Shown here: positions 8,524-17,484 of the stretch, piece by piece
Numbering within the stretch: the first letter of the stretch is position 1
Layout: each line of letters opens with the position of its first letter
Source of the DNA: Alkalihalobacillus bogoriensis ATCC BAA-922
GTDB taxonomy: Bacteria; Bacillota; Bacilli; Bacillales; Bacillaceae_F
Direction of reading: 5' to 3'
Length of the DNA stretch: 64,000 nucleotides
Assembly (NCBI RefSeq): GCF_000621445.1
Contig: NZ_KK211281.1
Span: 61,300 to 125,299 of the forward strand
The notes under the pieces: model-generated
Told to the model about the DNA's origin: nothing
The model's input: only the letters and a program-made list of their open reading frames with translations
Databases searched by the model: none
Translations under genes and position numbers: made by a program

Positions 8524-9546
8524 TTAATTTGCTAAAACTAATATTATTGAAATTGTAACAATTGATATTATCATGGAGAAAACAATAGATATAGATATTT
8601 CTTTTTCAAAAATGTTAAATTTTTGGGCAAACACATAGGCTCCTGCTCCTACTGGTAAGGCAGCCATAACAATTGTTGAAATAAACCATACTCCTTCTAC
8701 TGGGAATACATATAGTGCTAACAATAAAGTAACGAAAGGCTGTATAATTATTTTCAAAATTATAATAGTAAAGACTTCAATATTACTAAAAGTAGGAATA
8801 TTGAATAACTTTCCTTGACTTATAAGACCTAGACCTAGTGCAAACAATGCCGTCGGGCCAGCTGCATCTGCTAGCAGGCTAGAAAAGACATGAATTGATT
8901 TCGGAAGTTCGATATTAAGTACTGAAACAATAATTCCAGCAACTACTGATAAAGTTAAAGGACTTAAAAATACAGACTTTAATATATTTGAGATTATAGT
9001 CATTGTCTTATTAGAAGGCTGATTTATAGTGGGTATCTTTATGTTTTCTTGTCCTGCAACGTTTGCTAATTCTTTATTTTTAGATTCTGTTAAGGTTTTA
9101 TACAGTTCAAATGAAATGGTTACGATAATAATTACCGGAATATTATGAATTAATGTAGCTAATGCGGCAGGTAGGGCAGCCGATTGACCAAATGCTGCGA
9201 TTAATAATGGAACTCCCATATATCCAGTTGTACCATAAGATGCTGACATCCCATAAATACATATATTGGGGAATTTCCTTTTGAATACAAGTTTTGATAG
9301 AAAACAAGCAACAAAAAAACTTACTAATATACCAAACAAGTTAGCAAATAAGAAATTCCAATTAGTTAAGTGACTAACTGGAGCTTCTGCTAATGATAAA
9401 AAAAGTAAAGCTGGAAGAGCAATGTAATAAACAAAATTGTTTAAGCTTTTGGAACCAGAGATATCAACAATTTTAAAAATTCCTGCAAATATTCCACACA
9501 ATATAATGGCAAAAACGGGGATTAAGACATCAAAAATAATTTGCAT
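8524..9546 (-). CDS. AEC (auxin efflux carrier) family transporter
   Basis: 340 residues, about ten membrane segments, no signal peptide. The paired five-helix layout with a loop rich in charged residues at about 165-190 and motifs such as YIALPALLFLSLAEAP and SYGTTGYMGVPL match the AEC/MleP/MdcF group, whose bacterial members carry malate, malonate or related dicarboxylates. It lies 72 bases downstream of, and co-directional with, the DRE-TIM enzyme gene, so substrate and enzyme probably belong together. The ribosome binding site is weak (GAAAG region), which suits coupling to the upstream gene. Exact substrate unknown. Confidence 0.82.
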   Translation of the reverse strand: MQIIFDVLIPVFAIILCGIFAGIFKIVDISGSKSLNNFVYYIALPALLFLSLAEAPVSHLTNWNFLFANLFGILVSFFVACFLSKLVFKRKFPNICIYGMSASYGTTGYMGVPLLIAAFGQSAALPAALATLIHNIPVIIIVTISFELYKTLTESKNKELANVAGQENIKIPTINQPSNKTMTIISNILKSVFLSPLTLSVVAGIIVSVLNIELPKSIHVFSSLLADAAGPTALFALGLGLISQGKLFNIPTFSNIEVFTIIILKIIIQPFVTLLLALYVFPVEGVWFISTIVMAALPVGAGAYVFAQKFNIFEKEISISIVFSMIISIVTISIILVLAN

Positions 9547-9581
9547 TTGAATCGCTACTTTCTTTAGTTTTAAGTGTTTTA

Positions 9582-9604
9582 CGAGCAGGTTTTTTGCCTG
9601 CTCG
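9582..9604. promoter_or_regulatory. intercistronic hairpin
   Basis: CGAGCAGG and CCTGCTCG form a perfect 8-bp stem with a 7-base T-rich loop between the enzyme and transporter genes. No T-tract follows on the minus strand, so it is more likely an mRNA stabilising or partial attenuation structure than a full terminator. Confidence 0.5.
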
Positions 9605-9618
9605 CTTTATCTAATCTT

Positions 9619-10860
9619 CTATTTAGTGTATTCCGGTAAAAAATTCTTAGCAGTTTCAATTATATCAGCTGCACTGAAAACTCCTTTGCTATAAAGTTCA
9701 CTGAATCTATCCGAAATTTCCGAAAACTCAGATCTCTTATGTTCGTATATAATTTCCATCTTACCTTCCATAGAGTTAACTATATTTTGTATGAACGTAT
9801 CATCATTTATTAAATTCGAACTAAATCCAGCTGCTTCTAACGTCCGCTTGATTGTATTGATATGCAAACCAACATTATTTAAAAAATAATCAGTTTTTCT
9901 GTCTACACCTAAATAGTCAGGAATATTAGCCACGCCTAGATTCTCCTTTTTTACAAGAATTCCACTTACAGGTCGGTAAATATTAGGGATCGTCATAAAT
10001 ACATCTTCAGTGAGGACAGCAGCATGATTAATTCTTTCTTCTTTGAGGTCTATGTTTTTAATAGTAATATTTTTTTCTTTGAAAATAAGGTTTAGAAGTT
10101 CGATAGAAGGTAATCCAGAACGGTTACCGTATCCAGCGAATGCTCCCTCAATCATATTAAATCCATGATAAATCGAGATTAAAGCATTTTGAAGTCCTAG
10201 TCCCTTGTCATTATGAGCATGCAAACAAAAATTAAGGTTTGGATACTGGTGTGTTAAATTTGATGCTAGTATAGCCATTGCTTCAGGATAGATAACTCCC
10301 AATGAATCGTTCACACGTATCGTTTGAAAACCGAGTGATACGGAACGGTCTATTTGTGAAGTGATTGAAAGGTATTTTTCTTCATCAATACCTTCTGAAA
10401 AGCTATTGATTAGACTTACCCTAAAGGTTTCAACGCCAATTTGTGAAAATTTCTCTGTAACACGTTCTAACAGTTGCTCATCTTCCCCATACTCTACCAT
10501 TCCAAAACTAATAATTACATCTTTCAAATATTGTTTGGGAAACTTTTTAAATTGTTCGTATATTGGCTCCCATGAATTAAGTAGGAGGATGAAAGCGAAT
10601 TTTGAATCTTTAGGAAATGTCTCAAGGTCATATTTGTGTTTCAAACACTCTAACAGAAGTTGCGGATCTTTAGGTCCCGAACCTAGAATAATATCTCGAA
10701 CTCCTGAATCTAAAATCTCTCCGATTAATTGCAATTTTCTGACATTGTTTACTGAAAAAAGACAACGTTCTGCCCCTTCTCTCAATGTTTCGTCTAGCAA
10801 TCCGTCGAGTTGAAAATTTTTGTAACGAGGTCTGTGCCCTTTAGGATATGACAATTGCAT
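9619..10860 (-). CDS. DRE-TIM metallolyase family enzyme (isopropylmalate/homocitrate synthase-like)
   Basis: 413 residues. A TIM-barrel with the family hallmarks: LLDETLREGAERC near the N-terminus (catalytic Arg and metal-binding Asp), the metal-binding His pair in CLHAHNDKG, and GYGNRSG. Such enzymes condense acetyl-CoA with 2-oxoacids or cleave HMG-CoA. There is no LeuA-type regulatory domain; the ~130-residue tail is different. I take the ATG at 10860, with AAGGTG before it, over the in-frame ATG at 10878. It forms a unit with the AEC transporter and is divergent from a LysR gene. The reaction cannot be named from sequence. Confidence 0.75.
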   Translation of the reverse strand: MQLSYPKGHRPRYKNFQLDGLLDETLREGAERCLFSVNNVRKLQLIGEILDSGVRDIILGSGPKDPQLLLECLKHKYDLETFPKDSKFAFILLLNSWEPIYEQFKKFPKQYLKDVIISFGMVEYGEDEQLLERVTEKFSQIGVETFRVSLINSFSEGIDEEKYLSITSQIDRSVSLGFQTIRVNDSLGVIYPEAMAILASNLTHQYPNLNFCLHAHNDKGLGLQNALISIYHGFNMIEGAFAGYGNRSGLPSIELLNLIFKEKNITIKNIDLKEERINHAAVLTEDVFMTIPNIYRPVSGILVKKENLGVANIPDYLGVDRKTDYFLNNVGLHINTIKRTLEAAGFSSNLINDDTFIQNIVNSMEGKMEIIYEHKRSEFSEISDRFSELYSKGVFSAADIIETAKNFLPEYTK

Positions 10861-10991
10861 GAACTTCACACCTTCCATATTTTGTTTTATATTACATTTT
10901 TTATTTTATTTTGGTTTTAGTATCAAGTAAAATGAATATATATGATAATTAATATCACTTTTTATGATATCAAAAATGGAGGTTGAGTAAT
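10861..10991. promoter_or_regulatory. divergent LysR-type control region
   Basis: About 130 bases of very AT-rich DNA separate the enzyme operon from the LysR gene. It contains repeated ATGATAT/ATATCAT-like and AATATATATGATAATTAATATC dyads at 10934-10972, suitable as LysR-type T-N11-A sites for both directions. GGAGG at 10978-10982 serves the LysR gene. Confidence 0.5.
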
Positions 10992-11888
10992 TTGGACATT
11001 AAAGAACTTGAAATATTTCAAATGGTATCTAGTCAACAGAGTTTCAGTAAAGCAGCTGAACAGTTGAATTATGTTCAATCTAATGTAACAGCTCGTATTC
11101 ACAAATTAGAGTCAGAACTTCAGACTTCTTTATTTCACAGAAATAACAGGGGGGTTGCTCTAACCGCAAATGGTGAAATTCTACTTGAATATACAGAGAA
11201 AATCCTGAAACTTCTTAGAGAAGCTAAAGAAGCTGTTCAAAACCCCAATCAACCTACCGGACCTTTGTCAATTGGAGCAACCGACATTACTACTGCTATG
11301 CGGTTACCAAAGGTTCTTTCTGTATACCATAAACAATATCCGGATGTAAGTTTATCTTTAACGCCAGGTTCTACTGAAGAATTAGTTAATGAGGTGTTAA
11401 AGTATAATTTAGATGGAGCATTTGTAACCAATGGAGTTAATCATCCTAGAATTATTCAAGAAACTCTGATTCATGAAGAATTAGTTTTAATTATGGATTC
11501 ATCTCAAAGACTTAAATCGATTAAAGACCTTAAAACACGAACAATTTTAGTGTTTCAATCGGGTTGTACTTACCGCGCAAAATTGGAAAATTGGTTGCGA
11601 GAAGAAGGTGTATTACCAGTTAAACAAATTTCATTTGGTACAATTGAAGGAATGTTAGGGTGTGTAAAATCTGGCTTAGGAGTTGCCCTTGTTTCCAAAC
11701 GTATTGGAAAACATTTAGAAAGAGAAGGAAGTGTTATTTGTTACCCTGTCCCAGATAAATATAAAAATGTCACCACTGTATTTATTCGTCGGGATGACGT
11801 GTCAGTTTCTAATTCACTAAAAAAGTTTTTAGAAACTACTAAAAAGTGTTTTGTTAATGAAGAAGAATATTTTTTCGAGTTAAAGTAG
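10992..11888 (+). CDS. LysR-family transcriptional regulator
   Basis: 298 residues. N-terminal winged helix (about 1-60; SFSKAAEQLNYVQSNVTARI is the recognition region), linker helix and a C-terminal periplasmic-binding-like effector domain (about 85-290), the CysL/YwfK-type layout. I place the start at the TTG at 10992, nine bases after GGAGG at 10978-10982; the in-frame TTG at 10983 touches that site. Divergent from the DRE-TIM enzyme and AEC transporter genes, which it most likely controls in response to a metabolite of that pathway. Confidence 0.85.
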   Translation: MDIKELEIFQMVSSQQSFSKAAEQLNYVQSNVTARIHKLESELQTSLFHRNNRGVALTANGEILLEYTEKILKLLREAKEAVQNPNQPTGPLSIGATDITTAMRLPKVLSVYHKQYPDVSLSLTPGSTEELVNEVLKYNLDGAFVTNGVNHPRIIQETLIHEELVLIMDSSQRLKSIKDLKTRTILVFQSGCTYRAKLENWLREEGVLPVKQISFGTIEGMLGCVKSGLGVALVSKRIGKHLEREGSVICYPVPDKYKNVTTVFIRRDDVSVSNSLKKFLETTKKCFVNEEEYFFELK

Positions 11889-11912
11889 GGAAACCTATTT
11901 TGAATGCAATAA

Positions 11913-13352
11913 TTCTATTCAAACTCTTGTTTAGACATTGCTAAAATAATTGAGGATGAATTAGGTGGTTTTTGGTACGCAACACATATTACTAGTGACA
12001 ATGGAATATTAAAAATGGGACAAATGAATCATATATGGATGGATGAAAGATTAAAAGCAGCACAAATACCGTATAGTTTACAAGAAGTAGATCCGAGGTA
12101 TTTAAATATAATTAAAAATAAGGAACCAATGTTCAAGAAAGAAACCCCTTTTGCGTTTATCAATGCAAAGGATATTTGTAAGCCTAAAGACTTGTTAGAG
12201 AAAAATGCTTATTGTTTAGTTAAAATGTCCGATGTGAATTTTACTTGTTTTAAAGAGGCTTTTCTAGACCCAACCGCTAGAGTTAAACTCTCATATGAGC
12301 AAAACGAGCGCTTTCATAGCAGTATAGATAGAATTGAGGTATTTGGCGGTTACCTAGATGGTATGTCAGTTGATCTATCTAGAAATTTAAATACTACAAT
12401 TGGTGGTCGAGGTACAGGAAAATCTACATTATTAGAATTGATAAGATACGCATTAGATTTAGAACCGAAAAGTAGCGACTCAAAAAAGTATTTTAGAGAG
12501 TTAATTAAATCAAATCTTGGATTAGATAATGGTAGAGTTGAATTGGATGTAACTTCATATCAAAGGTATGGAAAAAAATACAAAATTATTAAAAGATACG
12601 GAGATCCAACAGTAGTGCAGAATATTGATGGCTCTATTTCAAATCTAAGTGTAACAGATATTCTACCTCATGTAGAAATTTACGGGCAAAATGAAATTAT
12701 AGAATTAGTAGCAAATGAAGAAGCAAAACTTAATATACTGAATAGGTTTCTTCCTAATCAATCAGATATAATTGCTGAGAGGGAAGATGTAATAAAACAA
12801 CTTAAACAAAATGCGATTAGATTAGTAGATAAAATGGAAATGAAAGATGAAATTTCTAATAAAGTATCAAAGTTGCCTATACTTGAGGAAAAGGTGAATT
12901 TTTTCAAAGAAACTGGAATTGCAGATAAATTAAGTACAATAGAACATCTTTCAACAGAAGAAGAGTATATAAAAAAGTCTTTGGAAGTTATAACTCAACA
13001 TGATGTTCAATATAAAGAAGTAGACACCCCTTATACTGAGGAATTTGCACAGAAGACACCAAACTCTGATAAATTCAAAGCAGTTACAGAAGTAATTAGT
13101 AATTTTAACCTTAAATTAAATGAGTTAAAGGATGAATATGAAAAACTAGTTAAAGAAACTGCTAGAAAGGTAGAATCCATTCATACAGAATGGAAAGAAA
13201 TTAAACATGAGTCAGATGGAGAGATAAGGAATACAATTAAATCTCTAGAGGGGCTTAATGGAAAAACTGGACCAGAGATTGCTCTAGAATATAAAGAGAC
13301 AGTAGGAGAAATTGCTCGAATAAATCCTATGAAAAGTGAATCAAAGAAGTAA
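11913..13352 (+). pseudogene. truncated TrlF-type PHP/AAA ATPase
   Basis: The open frame starts after a stop at 11910-11912 without a start codon and begins in the middle of a PHP domain (LGGFWYATHITSDNG), followed by the TrlF-type ATPase with Walker A GGRGTGKST at about 12402-12428 and then coiled coil. It ends at KSESKK, well short of the usual 900-1000 residues and without the distal Walker B/ABC-type half. An ATG at 12015 could give a 445-residue protein. TrlF-family proteins (PHP plus SMC-like ATPase) are found in defence contexts. Both ends are lost, so I call it a remnant. It lies inside the putative LSR2 island. Confidence 0.7.
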
Positions 13353-13402
13353 ACGTCAAATAGTCTACACTTAATTGAACAGGTGTGGACTATTTGACGT
13401 TT
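13351..13402 (+). terminator. long hairpin after the TrlF remnant
   Basis: Arms of 20 bases at 13351-13370 and 13383-13402 pair with a single G-T wobble around a 12-base loop. The left arm begins on the stop codon of the remnant. No clear T-tract follows (TTACGTAG), so it may act in both directions or be an element-end palindrome. Confidence 0.55.
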
Positions 13403-13411
13403 ACGTAGTAT

Positions 13412-13624
13412 ATGAATAAAGATGATATTGAACGATTTGAAGAAGGTTTTCAAGATGGTGTGTATGTCATATCAAGAAATAAACAAGAGCCACGAGTAAA
13501 GGTACGAGCTCTTTACGATTATTGTCAGGCAAACAATGTTAATCCAGAAGACTTATCAGAACAAGAGATGGAGCATTTTTTAGATCGAGGGTTATCTAAT
13601 ATGAATGATAGAATAAACAAATAG
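13412..13624 (+). CDS. small mobile-element-type hypothetical protein
   Basis: 70 residues, acidic, with the pattern VRALYDYCQANNVNPEDLSE..EMEHFLD that recurs in small uncharacterised proteins of conjugative elements and phages. No ribosome binding site is evident because the long hairpin ends 9 bases before the ATG, so expression is doubtful. Function unknown. Confidence 0.4.
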   Translation: MNKDDIERFEEGFQDGVYVISRNKQEPRVKVRALYDYCQANNVNPEDLSEQEMEHFLDRGLSNMNDRINK

Positions 13625-13704
13625 AGGCAATGAACCTGTAAGTAATACTTACAAGTCTAACTTAAATAATATAGGTCTTAATGGTATAAAAAAGGAGCGT
13701 ACCA

Positions 13705-13764
13705 ATGAGTTGGGTATATCCTCAAGACCAATGGGGCTCCTTAGTTATCAAAATTATTATATAA
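13705..13764 (+). CDS. possible 19-residue peptide or 5' gene remnant
   Basis: AAAAAGGAG precedes the ATG at 13705 with good spacing, but the frame closes after 19 codons (MSWVYPQDQWGS at the start). It could be the surviving start of a deleted gene, since two strong hairpins follow. Weak evidence. Confidence 0.25.
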   Translation: MSWVYPQDQWGSLVIKIII

Positions 13765-13803
13765 AGTATTTAGAAAAACATCAAAGGGTGGTTCCTAATA
13801 GGG

Positions 13804-13872
13804 AACTATTCGGTTTCTCCGAATAGTTGAAACAGAGCAGTCATCAAGCTTGGCTTGACAACTGTTCTGTTT
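13804..13872. terminator. two adjacent hairpins between 13.4-kb genes and the ATPase gene
   Basis: The first is AACTATTCGG / CCGAATAGTT at 13804-13828, perfect with a 5-base loop. The second spans 13830-13872 with 20-base arms and a few mismatches and ends in TTTTAATTT. It abuts the stop of the minus-strand ATPase gene, so it probably terminates transcription from both sides. Confidence 0.6.
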
Positions 13873-15335
13873 TAATTTGTATTTATCTGTAATTGTTCAT
13901 ACCCTTCTTTTTCCACATGCCCTAATAAGTATAGGAAAGCAAAGGCGGGAATACGGATAATTCTTGTACTTGTCTCGTGCTTTGTCATTCCATAATCATC
14001 ATCATTACGAGTAACAACAATTGCCCCTTTGGTTTGATTGTCATTAGCCCACTCTACGATGGCTTCATTTTCAGAAATCGTAGAGTTTTGTCTGTATTTC
14101 ACTTCAATAATCGTTCTACCGAATGGAAATGATACGATAATGTCTATTTCCTTTTGGGTTTTTGCATCTCGAAAATAGCCAATTGTAGGGTGTTGGTCGT
14201 AAAAGAATGTATGGATATGTTTGTATACAGCAGTTTCAATAATGGTTCCCATTTCTAATGGATCGGTTAGAACTTCCTCTCCCAACATAAGAACAGCGTT
14301 TCGAATAGCAGAATCAGCTAAATAAATTTTTGGCTTTGATTTTAGTATCTTCTTCCCTTTAAGCTCAAAAGGTTTACTCATATAAATTAAGTTGGCGTGT
14401 TCAAGTAGCTCTAAGTAATTATTAATGGTTGGTCTGGAAACACCTATTTCTTTAGCAATGGTTTCGGTAACAACAATATTTCCACTTGTCATACATAAAT
14501 ACAAGAAAATTTTCTCGAATTCGGATACATTACGTATATTAAATAAAGAGACAATATCACGTTTAATAACTTTATCGACTACATCTTCTCGAATAATTTT
14601 TTGAGCGAATGGGATATCATTTGTCTGTGCTACTTCTGGAAATCCGCCAATTAAGAGATATTGGTGGAAGTGTTTCTGTAAAGGTTGCAGGGCAAGCATG
14701 ATAGCTGTTAGATCCATATCAGATAATTGACCTAATTGAGTTGGTTTAATATTTCTTGGTAGTTTAGGCTGAGTTGCACCAATCAATTCGATATATTCAT
14801 AAAAGGAGAGTGTTGGTATTTTAATTTGTTTCCACCTTCCAACACCACTTTCACTCATTTTGGATACAAGTATCGGACTTGCTGAACCTGTCGCCATTAT
14901 TTTATAAGAAGGGTGCTGGTCGTATAATGTCTTTAGCCATGTATCCCAATCTGTGGCGTACTGTATCTCATCAAAAAATAAAAATAAATCATCTGATCCT
15001 TGAGAAATATTGTTCTCAAACACTTCAAGAATATCGCCAATCTCACATAATTTAAGCATAGGATGATCAAATGAAATATACAAAATTTGTTTAGGAGGAG
15101 AATGTTCAAGTATATCACCAATCATTTGATACATAATCGTCGTTTTTCCTACACGTCTCGGTCCAGACAAAATGACTTCACGTCTGATTTCGGTATGATA
15201 AAAATATTTTTTTGCTTCATAAAACGCTAAACGTTTGACAGGTTTAATAAAGTCACGAGGTATTTGTCCACTATTCCACCAAGGATTAAAGCCTAATAAA
15301 ACCTTTAATATCTTTTCTTGAGATATAAAAGACAT
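13872..15335 (-). CDS. AAA ATPase with DUF4143 C-terminal domain
   Basis: 487 residues. N-terminal P-loop ATPase (Walker A ILSGPRRVGKTT, Walker B LFLFFDEIQ), a winged-helix segment (EIGVSRPTINNYLELLE) and a C-terminal DUF4143 region with a restriction-nuclease-like fold (KEIDIIVSFP...IIEVKYR). These stand-alone ATPases are very common in bacteria and archaea, often in mobile islands, and have no established function. The ATG at 15335 is preferred; the in-frame GTG at 15344 lies inside the GGGGTG ribosome binding site. It is the last gene before the right-hand copy of the 14-bp repeat. Confidence 0.85.
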   Translation of the reverse strand: MSFISQEKILKVLLGFNPWWNSGQIPRDFIKPVKRLAFYEAKKYFYHTEIRREVILSGPRRVGKTTIMYQMIGDILEHSPPKQILYISFDHPMLKLCEIGDILEVFENNISQGSDDLFLFFDEIQYATDWDTWLKTLYDQHPSYKIMATGSASPILVSKMSESGVGRWKQIKIPTLSFYEYIELIGATQPKLPRNIKPTQLGQLSDMDLTAIMLALQPLQKHFHQYLLIGGFPEVAQTNDIPFAQKIIREDVVDKVIKRDIVSLFNIRNVSEFEKIFLYLCMTSGNIVVTETIAKEIGVSRPTINNYLELLEHANLIYMSKPFELKGKKILKSKPKIYLADSAIRNAVLMLGEEVLTDPLEMGTIIETAVYKHIHTFFYDQHPTIGYFRDAKTQKEIDIIVSFPFGRTIIEVKYRQNSTISENEAIVEWANDNQTKGAIVVTRNDDDYGMTKHETSTRIIRIPAFAFLYLLGHVEKEGYEQLQINTN

Positions 15336-15455
15336 AAAAATCACCCCTTTATCAAAATATAATTATATTTTATACTTATTCAGTAAAAGTTTAAAGTATA
15401 CTTTACATTTTTACCGAAAAAACTAAAATATAAACCGAAATGTAAAAAACACGCT

Positions 15456-15469
15456 GAACCGTACCATAA
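15456..15469. repeat. 14-bp direct repeat, putative att site (right)
   Basis: Second copy of GAACCGTACCATAA, same orientation as at 5991-6004. The flanks are partly alike (CGC before; AAAAAGTTG after). It closes a 9.5-kb segment whose other end is the integrase LSR2. Confidence 0.6.
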
Positions 15470-15618
15470 GTGATGGTAAAGCAAAAAGTTGAGATTATAT
15501 TAAATAAATCGATTCTAAATAAAATTCTAAAAAAGTGAAAATAAGTTAGATAGGAAGCCTATTTGACCTGCAAGGTTTATTCATGAATCGCACATATATT
15601 GAATGAAGGAGAATCGTC

Positions 15619-15762
15619 ATGGTATATAACAGATCTGGACAGAGTCATAAAACTTTGTCCTTCATAAAAAAAGCAACGACCGTTAAAAAGCAGAACGTGG
15701 ATACACCATTATACCAAGCGTTTTCTACCGCGAGTAGGAAACGTTTTTTGTATATTTGTTAA
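15619..15762 (+). CDS. small basic hypothetical protein
   Basis: 47 residues, Lys/Arg-rich, with AAGGAG eight bases before the ATG. No family recognised. It lies in a 500-base gap between the right repeat and the flavoenzyme gene; the rest of this gap (15345-15618 and 15763-15885) shows no other convincing gene. Confidence 0.35.
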   Translation: MVYNRSGQSHKTLSFIKKATTVKKQNVDTPLYQAFSTASRKRFLYIC

Positions 15763-15885
15763 GCTGCTAGCCGTCAAAAAAAGCAAGAGGATGGTTCCTT
15801 TTCACCTCTGTTCGTGCTATTTTAGAGGAGTCTGTATGGTTTGAAAATTATTTCTAATTATATAACAAATGAGAGGAACTTCTAT

Positions 15886-17151
15886 ATGCAAAAGAACTGG
15901 GCAGGTAATCTACAATACAGTACAAGTAACTGGCATGAACCTGAAACGATTGAAGATCTTCAACAATTAGTCTCAAAGGTAACAAAGCTCCGTGTCGTCG
16001 GAACGCGTCACTCGTTCAATAGTATCGCAGATTCAGATGAGAATCTCGTATCCTTGCATAAGCTGAACAAAGTCTTAAACATTGATAAGAAGAAAAAAAA
16101 TGTAACGGTAGAAGCTGGAATTAAGTATGGTAACCTTTGTTATGAGCTTCACCAACATGGCTATGCTTTGCAAAACCTTGCTTCCCTTCCCCATATTTCG
16201 GTTGCTGGCGCTTGCGCAACAGCTACACATGGTTCAGGTAATCATAATCAAAATTTAGCTGCAGCTGTTTCTGCAATGGAAGTGGTAACCGCTAGTGGAA
16301 GCGTTGTCAAGTTTTCGAGGGAAACTTCAGGAGAGGAGTTCTATGGCTCGGTTGTGGGATTAGGTGGAATCGGTGTTGTCACAAAACTAACACTAGATAT
16401 CGTTCCAAGTTATCAAATGAGGCAGGATGTATACGAAAATCTTCCATTGTCACAACTAGCTCACGATTTTGATACGATCTTTTCCAGTGCTTATAGTGTT
16501 AGTCTATTCATGGATTGGCAGGACGAAACGATTAATCAAGTGTGGCTGAAAAGCAAGGTGACGGATGGTCAAGTTTTTTCGTTTGGAGAGGATTTTCATG
16601 GTGCAAAAGTGGCCACAGAAAATCTCCATCCCGTACCTGGCGTCGGAGCAGAGAATTGTACAGCTCAGTTAGGTGTGGAAGGAGATTGGCTGGATCGCGT
16701 GCCGCACTTCCGAATGAATTTCACCCCGAGTAAAGGTCAAGAGTTGCAAAGTGAATATATCTTTGCTCGTGAGCATGCCTATGAAGCTTTATGCGCACTT
16801 AGTGACATTCGTGAATACATCGCACCACATCTACTCATATCAGAAGTGCGGACCATTGCAAAAGATGAACTTTGGATGAGCCCATCATATAAGCAGGATT
16901 CGGTTGCAATTCACTTTACATGGCAAGATAAATGGGCGGAGGTTCAGCAAGTGCTCCCACTCATCGAAGCTAAGCTCGAACCTTTTCAAGCGAAGCCACA
17001 TTGGGGGAAATTGTTTACGACGTCACCTGAAAAAATACAGTCCCTATATGAAAAGATGTCTTCATTTCAGTCCCTTCTGAATAAGTATGACCCGAATGGG
17101 ATGTTTCGTAATCGCTTTTTGAGTCGATATATTTTTAATGAGGGTGAGTGA
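15886..17151 (+). CDS. FAD-dependent sugar-alcohol/aldonolactone oxidase (alditol oxidase-like)
   Basis: 421 residues. N-terminal PCMH-type FAD-binding domain with VVGTRHSFNSIAD (His42 at the place of covalent flavin attachment in the vanillyl-alcohol oxidase family) and HGSGNHNQNLA, and a C-terminal ALO domain ending DPNGMFRNRFLSR. This is the alditol/xylitol oxidase and gulonolactone oxidase group, which oxidises polyols or lactones with O2 giving H2O2. No signal peptide, so cytosolic. AGAGGAA precedes the ATG at 15886; an upstream TTG at 15841 is less likely. It stands alone, with 333 bases of gene-free DNA after it (17152-17484), in which I see nothing. Confidence 0.82.
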   Translation: MQKNWAGNLQYSTSNWHEPETIEDLQQLVSKVTKLRVVGTRHSFNSIADSDENLVSLHKLNKVLNIDKKKKNVTVEAGIKYGNLCYELHQHGYALQNLASLPHISVAGACATATHGSGNHNQNLAAAVSAMEVVTASGSVVKFSRETSGEEFYGSVVGLGGIGVVTKLTLDIVPSYQMRQDVYENLPLSQLAHDFDTIFSSAYSVSLFMDWQDETINQVWLKSKVTDGQVFSFGEDFHGAKVATENLHPVPGVGAENCTAQLGVEGDWLDRVPHFRMNFTPSKGQELQSEYIFAREHAYEALCALSDIREYIAPHLLISEVRTIAKDELWMSPSYKQDSVAIHFTWQDKWAEVQQVLPLIEAKLEPFQAKPHWGKLFTTSPEKIQSLYEKMSSFQSLLNKYDPNGMFRNRFLSRYIFNEGE

Positions 17152-17484
17152 ATTCGTTTGACGGGGGTTCACGTCATACGATCGAACTTAATGCAGCATA
17201 TACCGTTTTAATAGCTGAGTTGCATTAGCCTTGCATCGAGCAGTGCTCGAACCGTTTGGTGCCACCAAATCTTTGTTCGTCATGATTCAGCGTTCCTAAT
17301 ATGATAGGCATTTGCTTCATTCCTTTCATTGAAGGGTTGATTACTTCTATGAATCCATTGTTATAAGAGTAGATGAAGGGTTGTAGCATAGCATTTATTG
17401 TTTCTCGTGTAGCTGTCCTTACTGAGGGCTGAAATACTAGTATGTGTTAAATGAATAAAAAAAGTAGTAAGGAGTTGATAGAAA

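Noticed and set aside
10361..10813. 150-codon plus-strand frame opposite the DRE-TIM enzyme gene
   Set aside because: Composition is Ser-rich shadow text of the antisense gene, with no start signals or family resemblance.
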